64,000 nt of DNA from assembly GCA_036850595.1 (NCBI GenBank), contig CM072163.1, positions 4,590,718 to 4,654,717 on the forward strand, given 5' to 3'. The DNA is from Rhyacichthys aspro (Eukaryota > Chordata > Actinopteri > Gobiiformes > Rhyacichthyidae). This document shows, piece by piece, positions 1-15,121 of this stretch. The notes under the pieces were generated by a model. That model was not told the DNA's origin and did no database searches. It saw nothing but the letters and a program-made list of their open reading frames with translations. A program made the position numbers and the translations under genes. Positions within the stretch are counted from its first letter, which is position 1; every line of letters begins with the position of its first letter.

Positions 1-2931
1 TCGTTTAAATTATGAAAAGCATAGAAAAGGAAAAGAAGGAGCACATTAATGAACGTACTGTAAATGACTCCGCTCTACAATCCAAACATTATATCCTATT
101 GTAATTTTATAAGTATGTTAATTATCTTTAATGTAATCTCTGTCCAGCAATACCTGACCTGATCTTTCTGAAGCCAAACTATGATGACTATGAGTCTATA
201 ATCATGAATGTCATTTTCTTCATCACTGCGAAGTTCACAAATCTGCTTTATTTAAAAGTTTATTCCAATTTTGTGTCCTCCATTTATCCATTAGGTCTTT
301 TTGTTCCTTTTATTCCCATTTTGTTTTCATTACAGTTACATTTTACTCATCATTTTATGATACCATCACACTTAGTTGTACTTTTTCTGCTTTTCTGGTA
401 TGATTGAGATTTAGACGACTTTATTTATTTTTATTTCGACTTTAACACTGAACACACACTTGGAAGAAAATGTTGTAATAGAATCAACATGTAGTATACA
501 CAAACTGCATATACTCAAATTTCATTACATTGGCTCTAAGAAGAATAACATAGCATAATGCAACTTACTGAAATAAATGTCTAATAAAAGTGCATAGGGA
601 CTGCACATAAACCAGTTTCATAGCTGTTTTCCAGTGTGGCACACAGTACAACAAAGTTCATGAGTTATAGTAGAATAAAGTAACATTTATAAAGTATATG
701 CACAAAGACATTCACAATTGTTTACAAAAGTAGACTGTATTATAGGTTAACCAGTAACTTTAACCATACCCATTTTGTGATTACCAATTTAAAGTTGTTC
801 TCACTATTCCCTCTCTTTGACTCACACAATAAAGATGCTTTCCGAGTTTTCCTCAAACGCACCACAAGAGCATCACCAACCGCAGTCAACTCTGACGTCA
901 AACATTTTCTTTGAATGGGAAAATGTAGGAAATGCTCAATTAAACTAAACAGCAACAAAAAAGACATGATGTAACAAACAGTGAGAGGCTTAGTGGCAGA
1001 GTTTTTAAAAGATATGACTCAAGGGCATGCAATATGTTCATTTATACAATAAAACCATACCACCAAGCCACATAACAACCCAACCGAGTCTATAATAGGA
1101 TTAACTTTAAAAAATACGTTTTGCACATGTTGATTGCACATACATAGTGTCAAATTTTGTACCATAGTCGAGTTCACGGTCATCCTAATCTGCTTTTCTT
1201 TTGTGAAACGGTATACAGCGCCATCTACAGGCAGAGAAAGACACTTACAGGACAGAGAACATTCTTTCCCTCATTTTTGAAATGCAGTTTTATGATGACT
1301 GCATGAATATTGTTGCTGTTTTCTGCATACAGATAAGTGAGAATAAACTAACTGTAAGCTATCTGTGACACGCTAAAAAAGAAGAGTAATTTCAAAATAC
1401 TACTAATAATCAATTATACATATCATTGCATAGAAAGCAAAACCTCTCCATAACAAGCTACCATGAATGTGATGTCATGTGTTATATGGTAGTGGCAATT
1501 CACATTTTATCCAATGCTAGTTTTTTTAAGTAAAGTACTAAGTCTTCTAAATGTTATTTCATATTGATATATTGCTTTGATGCAACAGCCTATGTTCAGT
1601 AAATCCTTCAAGATGACTAATGGAAAACAATGGGATTTGTCATAAAGATAAAATGTCAATTGAGTCAAACCTCTCCACATTCTTCACAACTTCACTGGTT
1701 CATTTGGTGTAAACCATTGTGTAACTGACTTTAGAGGCCACTGTAAAGAATCTTTTGTGTTACAGCCATAGAGGCAACATGTCTTTGAACTGACACATCT
1801 ACAAGGACACAGAGACTGAGAGCAGAGTGAGTGCTTTGACATTTCAAGTGTTGTCATTTACAAAACAGGCCAGTTACAATAAACAGGGCTCTACATAACT
1901 ATAATATAATCCTTTAGTAATAGCTTTAGCTAACAGCTGTTGCAGGAGATGCTTTGGTTTTCTGTTTAAATAGTTGCCTTCCCTGAGTTGCTTTTCATTT
2001 TCCAAACACTAGAGGGTAGCGTTACATCATATTTCGTTTATCTCTGGATACACATGGGCTGTTTTAATGAAAACCATCATTAGAAATCCATAGAGGGTTT
2101 GTTTGATGGCAGAACCCCCTAATATACAGTAAATTACCTAATAATGAGCTAATTCCCCTTTTGTCACATCTACCATATGCTCCGTAACTGTAACAATTAG
2201 TTTTAATAGAGCTTCCCACAACGACAAAATTGTGCACACTAAAAAATGTTGCTACTGGAAAGAATATATCACATTTATTTATGGGGTAAATTGGGAATAG
2301 AGATTATGTTACAGAGCAAAATGCCCATCTGCTTACTTGAGGTAAATTATCCGAAAGGTATGGTGGCCCTGAAGGTCAAGTCACAACAACAAAACAAAAA
2401 GCAGAACAACAAATTATAGTTAATCAGTTGACAACTCTGCAAATAGGCGCAGGATATTGGTGTAATGGAAAAGTTATTCCCTGATTGTGGCAATAAATAA
2501 AGTGACCACAGCACATTTTAACATCAACTAAAAACCTGCTCAGTGGGTGTATACACATCTGGAAGGCCTTTATGAGACAGTACATAAAAAAACAACACTA
2601 TATCTGGCTAATAACACAATTTTTGACTCCAGATATGTTCTAAATAGTAAATACAAGCGTCTCTCATCAGAGGAAAGTCAAGTCATAGTATAGGTGCATA
2701 GCCAAAACAACCTCTGTTGGACTAGAGGCTATAAAAAACATACACAAATCATCAAAATAACGAAAAAATATATGAGGTAATATAATAAAAGTTAGTATAA
2801 AGTCTATTGTCTAACTAGCACCAAATGCCAATGAAGGAAAACTAATGCCTGTCTTAATAGGAATGTCATTCAGATATACACATGAGATTGTTCTATCATT
2901 CATTATTATGTAAAGAATTAAAATAGTGTGT
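1..2931. other. AT-rich non-coding flank left of the pomgnt2 promoter
   Basis: No convincing exon is seen on either strand. Open frames are short (at most 75 codons) and lack paired splice signals, and base composition is uniformly AT-rich. The segment could hold the untranslated end of a neighbouring gene, since AATAAA-like words occur on both strands, but nothing fixes a transcript. Confidence 0.5.
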
Positions 2932-2941
2932 TCTCGCGAGA
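2932..2941 (+). promoter_or_regulatory. TCTCGCGAGA core-promoter palindrome
   Basis: A perfect 10-bp palindrome TCTCGCGAGA sits at the left edge of a local GC/CpG-rich island (about 2930-3230) in otherwise AT-rich DNA. This motif is known from CpG-island promoters of housekeeping vertebrate genes that lack a TATA box. Downstream, a good splice donor on the plus strand (GAG|GTAAGA, GT at 3276) points to transcription to the right. I infer that this is the pomgnt2 promoter, because pomgnt2 is the next recognisable gene on that strand. A bidirectional promoter cannot be excluded. Confidence 0.6.
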
Positions 2942-2959
2942 CTTGACCGCGGGAGTTCC

Positions 2960-3275
2960 CCCGGCAGTGGGTGGAGCCTGAGCGCAGCAGAGTGGAGTCG
3001 GTTTCCAGGCAGCTGCTCCCTATTTGCCTTTCTGATAGCTAGGCTAGCCTGTAAACAACACTAACAGCCGCGATTATGTGAAGGAAAATCTAATGAGTGA
3101 ACACGCAGTTATTTTTAGAGAAAGTGTCCAGTTCAGTGGGTGTTTGTTTCCTTTTTCTCCACTACACGTCTTCTGTTCCCGGTCAGCATCGTCGGCAATG
3201 AATTGAGGCACTGATGCTGCCTAAATGAGCTAACCTTTCAAGTGTCCACAGACAAAAGCAACATTTCATTTGGAG
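2960..3275 (+). other. pomgnt2: Probable non-coding first exon of pomgnt2
   Basis: The segment follows the TCTCGCGAGA promoter motif and ends at a consensus donor GAG|GTAAGA. It has no long open frame, so it would be 5'UTR. The matching acceptor is likely the pyrimidine-rich tract ending in CAG at 18551-18553, just upstream of the pomgnt2 coding exon. The left end (transcription start) is a guess. The pairing of donor and acceptor over about 15 kb is inference, and intermediate untranslated exons could exist. Confidence 0.45.
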
Positions 3276-6200
3276 GTAAGACTCATTGATTGTTTTTTTT
3301 TTTTTACTAAATAGCATTGTGTTTACTGTCACCGGGTTTTCTTACATTTGCAGATGTTAGTGTAAGTGAATGTGACTGATCCCTAATGCGAAAGACCCTT
3401 GCAGCTGACAGACAGTAATAGTTCAAGACGTGTGTAAATATATATCTAAGCTACAAGATCTGGTGAGCACTTGCTATTAAACTGCTATTAATAACTGAAC
3501 AGCAACACTATATACTTAATAAAACTGAAGAACTGCAAATGCATTTCATCCTTGCCTTTACTGATGAATCAAAATCATTTAAAAGTACTCAATTTACCTA
3601 GAAATGCATTGTTTTAAACTTAAAGACAGTTTGTATTGCAAATTCTGTATTTCATAACCTCAATGGCTATAAACCTGTATGAAAATCTAACAATCCATTT
3701 TAAAATAAAGCTTTTAATCAATCCTAATGTAGTAGTTAATTGTACCTTATGCTTTTTAAGTGGGTACAGTCAGGTCAAATTAGCACTCCTCTGAAATAAA
3801 TGCTATTATTTTGCCATTGTCTTTGCAATACACATAGTCCAAAACCATAACTAACTGTATATATGTAGGTCAGTCTCTTTCTTTCATTGGTACAAATGTA
3901 GCTTTGTTGTTTGCAATGTATTTTTTGGTGCACAAAGGCACATAATTAGAGAAAATCATTCAGGCTGTTGTGGAGTAGTTTTTGGAAATGGAAACAGGTG
4001 ACTTTCGTCAACGTTTGGTCTTTACAAGTTTGATAATTGTGCAGATGAAATGCTCTGGCCCTGCTATGGCCCATAGACTGTCCAGTTACTTCAAGTGACC
4101 TTTGCTGTATTTATAAGTGCGCTAATAAAGTCAGTGGGTGGATGTGCAATTTCATGGTGCTAAAATATCTGGTATTTGGGGTTATTTTTATTGCAGTTCT
4201 ATGCAAATATAGGTCTTGGCTGATATCTTTACCATAATGTGAAAGCCATGACAACAGCACATTGTATTGGTGTGTGGTCGTGTGATTTGGATGTTTGTGT
4301 TTTGTTGGTCCTTTTATGGTACATTTGAAAGTGATTCACTGGAGTCTTGTGTTACAGACTTTAAACTCTCTCTGATTATTCTCCTCCTTTCATCTGAATT
4401 GTCTTTGGGAATAATTCAAAGCCTATTCTTTGCAGCCCCTCACAAAACGCTGACTTGCACAGAAACACGAGTTTGGATCAGCCTCTGTGAATACTTTTGC
4501 ATGTTCAACAGAGGAATGCGCTCCCAGTCTCGCTCCCCAAACTCTAAAATCACTGTTGTATATGTATTTCCAACAGACTTTGCGGCTGAACAGATTTCTG
4601 TGAATTTTCAAAGTGTCACAGTCGATGCAGTCACACTCCACGAGCTTCAGTACTTTAGTAAATAGCTTAGGCACAGTTTCAGAGTTTTGCAGCAGTAATA
4701 ATCGTCTCAGCAAAGATATGGGGCTTAAACCACTTTGGGGCAAATACAGCTCATTTTGAACTCTCTCAAAATCAGTCTGTCAAAGCTGTTGTTAAGATGG
4801 ATATTGTAGTGCAGCACAATATCAGGAAAACCTGCCATACCATAACAATGTTGAATAATATAACAAAATGGACTATGATACTTCAATACCGCTTATGGCT
4901 TTGTACAAATTGAATTACATTTTAACATAATAAAAGGTCAGGATCTGGACCAACTTTTAACTTGTTATAGTCAAACCACAGTTTAATTTAAAGCTCTTAT
5001 AAGCCTATTATTTCTGACACACCAAGAGTGAATGTCTGTCTCTTGGAAGCTGATAATATTATTGGAATTCTTGCAGTTCTTTACAAATACTGCAGTTGTA
5101 ACGTCTGGATAACAATACATTTAGCTCTGTGATTTTTTGGGTATTTTTCCACAAAACTAAAAATCAGTATAACAGCCGGCACATGCTGTTCACTGACTAT
5201 GTGTTTACATCAGCCTTGTAGAGTAAAAAAATGACGAGTTACTATAAAACTCCTTGCCTTACACTCCCAACACCCAAATCCCTCAAAAACATAGCAACTG
5301 CTTTTAATTTATTAATTTGAATTAATTCCTTACTGCAAATACTAATATATTACATCAAACCAAAGTTTCCAGCTTACCTTCAATGTCTTCATCTCTGCTT
5401 GTTTGTCAGCGGCTCAATTAAAAAACCCATTATTGATAATTGATAGAAGGTTAGAGCATGGGCCAAGGACGAGCCCATTCAGCGTTTTCTGACATAGTCT
5501 TTGTGTGGCATAAAAGCCTTGGAAGTTGCATGTGTGCTCTTTAGGCACTGTTTCACCAGTACAAATAAATCCTGAATGAAAGAATATCATACTTTATACA
5601 GTTAGTAGAAGGTTTTGATGACCTAATCACTACATTTTAGGCTACAAACTAAATAAAACAACTGATTTGAAACCTTTTTTTACCTTCTTTGTTTACTTTT
5701 AGCTAGTGTTTGGTTGGCTACAGGTTAAAAAGAAGAAAAGAAGGGAGAAAGAAGGAAATCTTTTAGATTATCACTGATTTTATTGACATTACCTCAGTTA
5801 TCAAACTGGTCCAAGTTTTTGTAGCTTCCATTGCGATCTATAATGTACTCGCCACACAAGGTCTTTATAGAAGAGTAGGACAAATAAAATAAACAAAGCA
5901 GGGGAGGTGGTAGGTAAAATCAGAACTTAAAACAAAGCACATGGCTAATTTGCATTACTTACATTACAATACATATACTGCTATGCACTTACCAAATACA
6001 TTATCAATTTGCCATAACACTTAGCTGTCCCATTTATGCTTGAGCCGTCACAACCCTATGACACCTTTTATTTCAAATAAATTAAACGAAAATAAACTGG
6101 AATAACCTGCAAAAGTGAGCATAAAAGGAGCTTGCATAACACTAGAATAGAATATGATGTTCCCCCTGACCTGTCAGTACTTAAACGTGAATAGAAGAAA

Positions 6201-8677
6201 AACCATTCAAACATAAGCACTTCTCCCTTTAGAGTCCGTATCTTGAATATGGCCTGTTGTCCTGGGGCACTGCAGAAATGGCGAGTGGCTGCAGCTTTTT
6301 CAGACGTTGTCCTTTTCAGTTTGTTCCTCTTTGTCTGTCTGTCACTTCCACACACACTCTGCAGATTGTCCACATCAGCCTCGTTTCTCCCTTGCGTCCT
6401 TCGGGAGCAGAGCCGGCTCGTTGTCGGAAGCGGTCTTATAGCTCCTGTATTTCAGAAAAAAACGGTAGGTCACTGTTAGCGCATGATGGAAAGAGGGACG
6501 TTATTAACCAGTGTGCTATCAATCACTGGCAGTAATCAGTCTCCTTTGGAAGAGGCGAGAAGCAAGACGTGTCTGTCGAACCGACTGGGGGCATTTTCTG
6601 ACACTCACTGCCAGTCATTATGAAGCAGCAGGTCCATTTTTCACCTCTAGACTAGATGGCTACACACTGCATTTGTGTAACAAGCCTTCATGTGGAGAAT
6701 ATTGTTAGTTACAGGCAGAAAAATATTACCCCATACAAATCAGGAAAAAGAAAAGTGTTACTTCCACTATATCATCAGATTGCCAAAAATAGGAAGCGCA
6801 TAAAATTAGACTTGACTTCCATATGCATTTCTGCTGCACTGTATGATGCATATGTATTATTGCATTATACATATGGCTGCTTGAACTGTAGCAATATTTT
6901 TTCTGGACAGATTAGTACAGGGTAGGTCAGTAGAGTGTGCAATGAGAAGCCTTTCCATTGTTAAAAGTAGTACAAGGCATTGCAGATAAAGTATATCATA
7001 CTTTTTTTGTAGCACCTTGGCCTTTTTGGTCCAACAATGTGGTTTGCTGCTAAAACTTGGACAAAAACAAACTTAAACACAAGTCCTTACATTGGCAAAA
7101 ACGGGAATGACGCTTTTCTTCTTTCATAGAGAAGTCAAAAAGAAGACTAAATGTGATTACTGCTCCATATTGTCATCACAATATTCAACATTGTTATTGG
7201 ATAGTACCTTTTTTCCTGCGTCTATTCAAAACAAGACATATATATATATATATACAAGAGGTAATAAACTTGCACCATTCATCTTGTTTTACCTTGCATT
7301 AACAGTCTTTTTCATGTTATTCTGCAAAAATGCCACTTTGTTTTGTGACAAGACAGAGCTGAGATGTAGCCAATGAAAAGCAAGCATTATTTTAGCTCAT
7401 ACAGTAAGATAAAACAGGCCATATTCCTGGCCTAATGGATGATATACCATGTGTTGTGTGGATGCCAGTATTTCTGTTGAGAACGACATGTGAGGCAAGA
7501 GAAAGGCTTCAAGAGTTTTCTTTGTATGACCAGATAATGGCTGCCGGGCCATTAATTCTCCCCTATGCCACAGTGAGCTCCACGCCGCTTGATCTAACCT
7601 GACAAGCCACATTTAGCTCAAGAATAAAGATGACAGCGAATGAGGACGCATCATGATGGCCAAAAGAGATCAGTGATCGAGTGGCTGCAGGGAAAGAGAA
7701 GAAGAGACGGGAGGGAAAGGGGATAAGGTGCTTCTGAGCCTCTTGTATTGGCCTAATATGAAGCTTGTCAAGGCTGGCCAAGGTGATTTAAAAGGTGAGA
7801 GAAATGCAGACACAGAAAAGGTTAACACCAAAAGAGGCTGGTTGTAAATAGCAAAAAATGATGAACCGGGAACAAACATTGCTGGGCTTCTGTCGTTATT
7901 TTCCCTCTTCAGCGGCAGCCCCCTTTGCTTCGGCTTTCCAGGATTCTCATTAAAATGCATTAGGCTGCCCTGCGCTGCCTCCACCACATCATCGGGGTGC
8001 TTATCATCTCCAGAGCAAACAGATACGCTAACCGCTAACACCGGGTAAACCGCAGCTCCAGTGGCAGCACTGACTGACAGTTATGAAGAAGGAAGCCTGG
8101 CCATTTTTGTGAGAATATCAAAACAGTGGCTCAAATGAGGAGTTAAAATGAAAATCAGTCAGCCGTCTGTATGTGGGAAGAGCAGGAATAGTTTTGTCAT
8201 GCAGAAATATTTAAACTCATTTTTAGTGAACCGTTCATTATAGGTCAGACACTGCAGCGCATTAAGACGAGCCTAAATTTGAAAATGATACAGACAACCC
8301 AAAACTGGAGCATATAAAGCTGACTGGACACAGTGTTAAAGCTACAGTAAGTCATTTTTAGATCTAATGGTCAGATGTATTTTAACAGAGCCACTTATTC
8401 TTGACAAAACACATATCAATCAGGCAGACAGTTGGTGGCACATAGTGATTTCGTGCTATACTCCCTAGTTGGATTGGAAAATGGAAATAAAAAAACACTA
8501 GTTAAATAAACAAAATGGTCGTGGGTGGTGTGGCATCTTTAAGTTAAAAATATAGTCCAGTATTTCGTAAAAAGGGGTCTTTGAGATACACAGGGATGAT
8601 GAGAGTAGGTGGAATTATTATTATTATTCTCTACAGTAGGTAATTGTTTAGCTGCTGTAAATGGACCCAACTCTGAA

Positions 8678-9030
8678 CTAGGGCTGTCCCACATCAGAAA
8701 AACATGCAATATGTGATAACGATTTTGAATATCGCAAAAACAACATAGTAAAAAGTTTAACAGATTCAGAAACTATGAAGAATAACAAGACTCTGGACTA
8801 ACTTCCAATCCTCAAAGCAGGAGCTAAATTAATACCGAAGAGTGAACCAGGACTAAATCAAGATTAAACTATACTAAATGTATAAATGAACCAGGAATGT
8901 TTCAAGGCTTTGTTTGGATGAGGATTTTTTCAGGCAAAAAGTAAAAGGCCTTAACGTTATTGTGATAGTCCTTTGCGATACAGATGATTGATTTTGTGAT
9001 TACGATACATTTGCGATATATTGTGCTGGA
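8678..9030. repeat. Degenerate dispersed repeat with gcgatat/cgataac words
   Basis: The stretch begins with 'agggctgtcc' and contains repeated cgataac, atatcgc, gcgatac and gcgatatat words, a pattern seen in many dispersed fish repeats. Ends and target duplications are not clear, so the family is not named. Confidence 0.3.
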
Positions 9031-12000
9031 CTACTTTAGTGTTAATGCTGGATGATTGATAGATATGTAGTGTGTATAAAAACACTACACGATGCCCAAA
9101 CTGCTCTCTGCACAAAAGCTTTTGCTGTGAATGTATCATTGACAGTGTTTGTTTGTGGTTTGACGTTTCTCTTTGCAAAGTGGCAGAAATGTAGCCTACT
9201 CTTAAAGGAATATTGATTTAAATGTACAACCCTCTTAACTGTGAAATCTCTCAAGACTGCAGCACATTTCACTCACAGGATTTGTCAGCCCTGACCTTCT
9301 TTGCACTTGGAAAAGTCACTGAACAACTTAAAATCAACAGCAGATATTTTCCTGGATAAGCTCTTCTGTGCATATGCAACTTTTAAACAACTATTGTAGG
9401 CGGCGTGCCTCAGGGTTGGTACAGGTCGAGATGCAGAAGAGCTGATCTATTCAACACTTCTGCATCTTGTTTATTTTTGAGTTGGCGGCCTGTACATCAT
9501 GATTCAATGATAGTTCAAGGAAGAGCATTTCTTTTTTTGTTCGCAAACTTTTTTATTGATTTTTCATTATCAGCTCAGGCCTAGCACAAAAGAGTAGCAT
9601 TTACATGTTCACATCATCTTCAGTGCAGTTACACACAGTAAGCTGGCTTTAAGTCAACAAAGCTTTGAGATCTTCCACAGTTTTGTCCCAGAGTTTAATA
9701 GTTTCTTCTTTGTCATTATGTGCACTGTGGATAATTCAAGATAAGCCATATTAATAAAAGACTGGGAGTTAGAGGCCCTGATATGGTTACATATAATTAA
9801 TACTAACCCAGAATCATGTACATATTTATCTTCTTCAAGTGGTAATACTGCACATGTCCCGCCTCATAACTCTGAGCTTTTGCTGGTACCTTGAAACCCA
9901 ATACTTAGTGATCGTTTGCCTTCCTCTTTTCCCAAGACACAACCCAGCCAATTTAACATGTGTTTCTTTATTTCAGTCGATATATTTCTGTTCTTAGATT
10001 ATTTTATGCAGATCATGATCTAAGATCTTGCCAGGGCCAGTGGATGTACAGATTTTTTTAAGGCAGCTATTGTGGAAGGCACCAGCCTTTCTCATATCTA
10101 CTCACCCTTGAGTTTAGGAGTGCTTAGCTTTGTTAAGTTAGGAATTGATGTTTGACCAAAATCCTGAATACCTGCTCTCATGCTCTCAACTTTGCTACAG
10201 TTTAAGATCATTTAATAGAGTTTATAACCACCTCCCAGAAAAGTATTTTAAGTGAGACTTTTGTACAAAATTGTTCATGAATATTAATGTTATAAGATCA
10301 GCCTTTGATTACATCCAACCCTTGCTTTTGCTCAAACGCTCATAATGAGCAGCCTTTTGACAGTCAGTACAAAGTCATATGTTGATGTAACTGGGCTAAC
10401 GTTGTAGCTGAGCGACGTGTTGTTATTGGCTCATGCAGCTTTCGGGATCTGTTTTTGTGGACACTGTTTTTAAGAATCAACACTTTAATCAAAGAGCCTT
10501 TTAACTTCTCACTATTTTTATCTCACATTAAGTCAAATGACACAGGTCACTGGCAAAACAAAGCCCAGCTCTGCAGCTTTGTTTCATATCAAATTTATGA
10601 TTGTATGATTCAGCATCTGCTTTTATCGGCTATGGTTTGAAAAAGCTATTATTTGCTAACAGCCTCTAATAAAGTGTAGCGGCCCAGCACCAAACAGCTG
10701 CCAGTGTTGGAGCTGGCTGCAACCGGAGAGGGTCAAACCAAAGCAATGATTTTCTCAGCAGTAGATACTGAGGCAACATTAATCACAGAGAGAAAGTGCA
10801 AACCTGAGGAGTTCTGTTACTCTACAATATATTTACAGAATGCAATAAAAATGTAATGTTTCCAGAGTAAAGTTACATATGTCCACATTTGTTTCTCAAT
10901 ATAAAGGACCAAGGGTTTTTCTGCATCAAGTTTTGCAATTGCAGCTGATTCTTGATGTATTTTTTTGTTTCAAGCCATGTTTCAAGCCAGTCTTTGTGAC
11001 TTTTATTTATTTTATTTATAGATTTATTTACTTCTTTTTTTGAGAGGTTTGAGAGAGTAGTTTAAGAGGCTGGAGGTACATCCAAAAACTGCAGCAAAAA
11101 AAACAGTAGTGGAAGAAGATTGTTTCCGATATATTTCCATCTTTCTGAACTTTTAAAACCAAAAAGCTCCAGCAGTTTTAGGGACGTTGAGTTCGATAGA
11201 TCACGCTTGTGTTTGTTGCAATGTCTCTATCATCCATCAACAGACTGCAGTGGTTTGGTTTCAGTACAGTGTCACTCAACTTTTTTTCCACACCATAAAA
11301 ACCATGATTATATGTGTTTGTTAATGAATTATTTACTTATCAGCGTTTGTAGGATATATACACCTCACATTGGATTCTGTTCTCGGCCCCATTTGTCCAG
11401 GTATAGATGCACAGGTTGTTAAACACACAGCTTTAGTTTCTTAAAGCCTCAGCTCTCGCTCCTGTCACTCGTCCAATTTGCTTTACTCCAGCAGCTCTCC
11501 ACAGGTTGAAGTGTGTTGCAGGGTTGTTACGGTGGTAGCTCATTAAAGACGTCCAGAGCGGGGCCTTTGTGAACCGATTTGGTCGACAAAGAAACCACCA
11601 GACTACAGCTTTGAGACAAATGAACGAAGAAACAAAAAGGATAAGAGCAGTGCAAGTGATGCTACAGAGCAGTGCAGTGAAAGGTGTTAACACAACAAAT
11701 TTAGCAGAGCACCTGAAGGGCTGCCCGCCGGGGGTTGGTGACAGCTCCCATTTTAACATCAGGCAAGTTTTAAACAAGATGCCCCACATGTGATGGCACT
11801 CACACTTTTTAGATACTTACACAAAGGCTTGTCAGAAGACTATTTAAATATTCAAATGATGTGAAATGTCCCAATTTAGCAAAAAACTGTCACTCCACTG
11901 AACAACATGGACGTAAACCAGACTGTAAATATACTGACATTTATATTGTACACAAAGACAGACAGATTTACAGACAGATAAACAATATGGAGTTTGCTTC

Positions 12001-13239
12001 TTTTAGAGCTCCAGGACATGACTTCATGAAGTGACGCATTTGACCATTTCCACCATGTTGGAAGTCACATCTATCCTCGGATCATTTTCCACACAATTTC
12101 ACAATCTGTGTGAGTCCCAAATAGCTCTTTCAGTTTTTTAAACAAGTAAAAATGGTCCAATCCGAACCAAAAAGCACATGGTTAATTTGCATAAACATAC
12201 TGTGAACATGACATATTACACACCGTTTCTACTTAACATTGTGCCTTTTGTGGTATTGTAAACACTGAGTATAGTTTTAGTGTAATGGACTCAAAAAAAT
12301 GATCCTTTTGCCATGTTGCTAAAGGTTTAGAAAGAAGGAAACCAAAGAACAGATTGAGCTGATGCAAGTGTACTGTAGTTTAAAGAAACATACGACTAGT
12401 GCCTTATAAGTGAGGTAGAGATTTTAATTAAATTACATTTTGTGACATGTAGCTCATTAACCGTGGAATTAAAGTGCTTATTAAACCGCGACAGCTTGAG
12501 ATCTACTTTAGCACTACTCTCTCCTTGCTTGCTATTGCCTGTCAATATGGCGGATTACACACACTGTGTCATGTGACAATGGGAGCTGTGCAGTGTCAAA
12601 TCACAAGGCTCTAATAAATGTCATATGGCGACTACTAAAAACGAAAATGCATTTGTGCCACTGCATGAGTTCTACCAACGTTGACCAATGGCTTGTGATT
12701 TATATCAGCTCCTAGTTTCAGTCTAATGGTCTAAAAGAGGATCTCATTATAGCCTACTTGCTGCATGTAATCCCTGAATTTATAGCGGCTAGGTTACAGA
12801 GTACATACAGTTAGTCCCTGATGAGTGGCTTAACCTAATTTCTTCAAATAACCGTCTTGTTGGAGAAATCTCTCTCAAGATGTCTCCTCAGCACCTGTCC
12901 TTTAATACCACTCTACAGCAGTAGCGTAGATGGTGCATGGATGAAAAACGCTACAGTGAGCACTATAATCACATACTGTTGGGGTATATTAGTATAACAT
13001 CTTGGCTGCTCATACATTTGGTTCTATATGATACTGCAGTGACCTTTGTGTGACTGTAATTGCAAACAGCATATCGCTCCACTTCACACTTTTAATGAGA
13101 CTGAAGCCGCTCGTCTTCAAGGTCAGTTTAAATTACTACTAGCGTTAACACTTCTTCTTCTACTGTTTGTTATCCAGTATCGAGTGGAGTGGCTTGTTGT
13201 AGGGATACTTTTGTCTAATGTTCAGCTGCGTGTAGTAAA

Positions 13240-13500
13240 TAACCAGACCAGTCTTGGTAAACAGCCTCCAGTCTCTAGCTCTCTGTTGTCGACTGGAACA
13301 TGTGGAGATGCAAATGAGCGAGCATTGTTCCTCCGCCGCTCAGTCTCGGAGCGGCGATGACATTTGGAAGAGCTGGCTTTCTTGGCGCGGACGAACTGCA
13401 GAGGGCATTTCACGGGTCCCACGGGAAGTTTGTGTGCAGTGAGGAGGATAAAGCGGCGCTGCTGCTAGCGCTGCGAGCCCTGCATTGACCTTGTCATTGT
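13240..13500. other. GC-rich island inside the long intron, possible regulatory element
   Basis: It is clearly richer in G+C and CpG than its surroundings and contains an 8-bp stem (CGCCGCTC ... GAGCGGCG) with a 7-base loop around 13330-13356. Short frames are open on both strands, but there are no paired splice sites. It could be a conserved non-coding element or alternative promoter. Conservation cannot be judged from one sequence. Confidence 0.25.
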
Positions 13501-15100
13501 GTACCCAAGGAGCACGCTGAATGTCTTCCTAATGCTCTCAGTGTAATGTTAAATCTAAAGCTTTGTTTCTATCAATGAGCAGTGTCAGGTTCACTTGAGT
13601 TGAGCAGGAGTTTGATGACAAACTGAAAGCTGACTCGCATTTTCACTCAGTCCAGGTGGAGATTGCAGCATCAGGTTTGCAAATTGAGTGATACCAACAC
13701 CACTGAAGTTTGTATAAAAGAACCAAATTAAGCTAAAGTATTTTGCCATTATCTTACTTGAAGAAGTAATGAACTGTGACAAGAGACTAGGAATAGATGG
13801 AAAACAAAGAAAGACCTTTTTCTTCTTGTTTCCCAGTAATCAATCTCCATTATAACTGAGCTGTACAAGGTTTCTACATTTTAAACAACTCACTGTTTAT
13901 GTCACTTGTTTGTCATGTTAATTGTAATGTAGACAGTGAAGGAGGAGGATTTATTCACAAAGCAAGGGACAACACTAACCAAACCTGGGAATAATGATAG
14001 CCATGTTGTTTATTTCAGAGAAAGCATGAGACATTTGTTGTTCTTTCCTCTCGGTATGTGCCTCGTTATGTCGTGATATCAATAAATAATAATAATACAG
14101 GTGTAGAAATAGCTTCTGTCCTCCGTACCCTCTGAGCTTTAGACCCTAGCATCTCAGAATCTGATCTACTTTATTAGACAGGTTGAGGTCGTGGTGCTTT
14201 ATTATTTAACAACTCTGTGACTGGTTAGATCTGCTGCGTGAAATTCATTTAACTAAACTTCTTGTGGTTGTAAAAAAATAAAAATATTAAAAAAAACACA
14301 AATAGCCACTTCACAAAAAACAGCCTTATTTTGTTTGTACCCAATTCACAAATAAATGGTGCAACTGCTGCTGGAGTGGAAAAGCTGTAATGCCTAATAG
14401 AAGGTTGTTCAGTGTTTTTTGTATTGTTTGTATTGTTGCAACCAGAATATTTATTGTGATTCAATTTTCAGACTTTATTACCCATCCCTATTTATGTTCT
14501 TTGAGTCTAATTTCTTTCAGTGACTTTACTTAGCTTCCTCGTGTCTTGGTAGCCCAACAGAAGGATACTAAAAGTGTACTTATTTCTGAAGCCTTCAAGG
14601 CATTTTCACACAAATAAACACACCAAACTAAATTGTATTGATTGATGAAACAGCACCCGCAGACTTCTGATTATGGTTTATTTCACTTGGGTTTTTGTCT
14701 GCTGCATCAGCACTGAGCCCATTCTGCAGCACTCACAGCTTTGATTTACATCTCCTCTGCCTCTCAATGACGTCTTGTCACAGGAAATAACATTAACCTT
14801 TTTTATCTGCTTATTATGCCGGGATGATTCTTAAAGGAAGTGAAGAGAATTGTTTTTGGTAGACCCCACACATCTTTGGATTTATTTAGAGCATCTATTT
14901 GCATATAAACAACAGATTTCTTTGTTTTTATCTTAGCATAGACTGTCTTTCTGGCGTCTTACCCGTCAACACCATTTGTTTTGAATGTAAAAATACATTA
15001 CATATCTAGCTTACAGTGGCAGTTCGCCCAGTAAGGTCAACAGCGAGAGAGCTGTGTGGGTGCTGATCCTGTCAACAATGGCCTAGATTTCAGGCAAAGT

Positions 15101-15121
15101 AAAAAAAAAAAAAAAAAAAAA
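15101..15121 (+). repeat. A21 homopolymer run
   Basis: Twenty-one consecutive adenines inside the inferred pomgnt2 intron. It could be the tail of an old retroposon, but no recognisable body or target duplication was found beside it. Confidence 0.8.

Noticed and set aside
11433..11793. Overlapping open frames of 118 (minus) and 74 (plus) codons
   Set aside because: Both strands are open over the same bases, no splice pairs are present, and the segment sits inside the inferred pomgnt2 intron. It could be an old repeat or a non-coding element.
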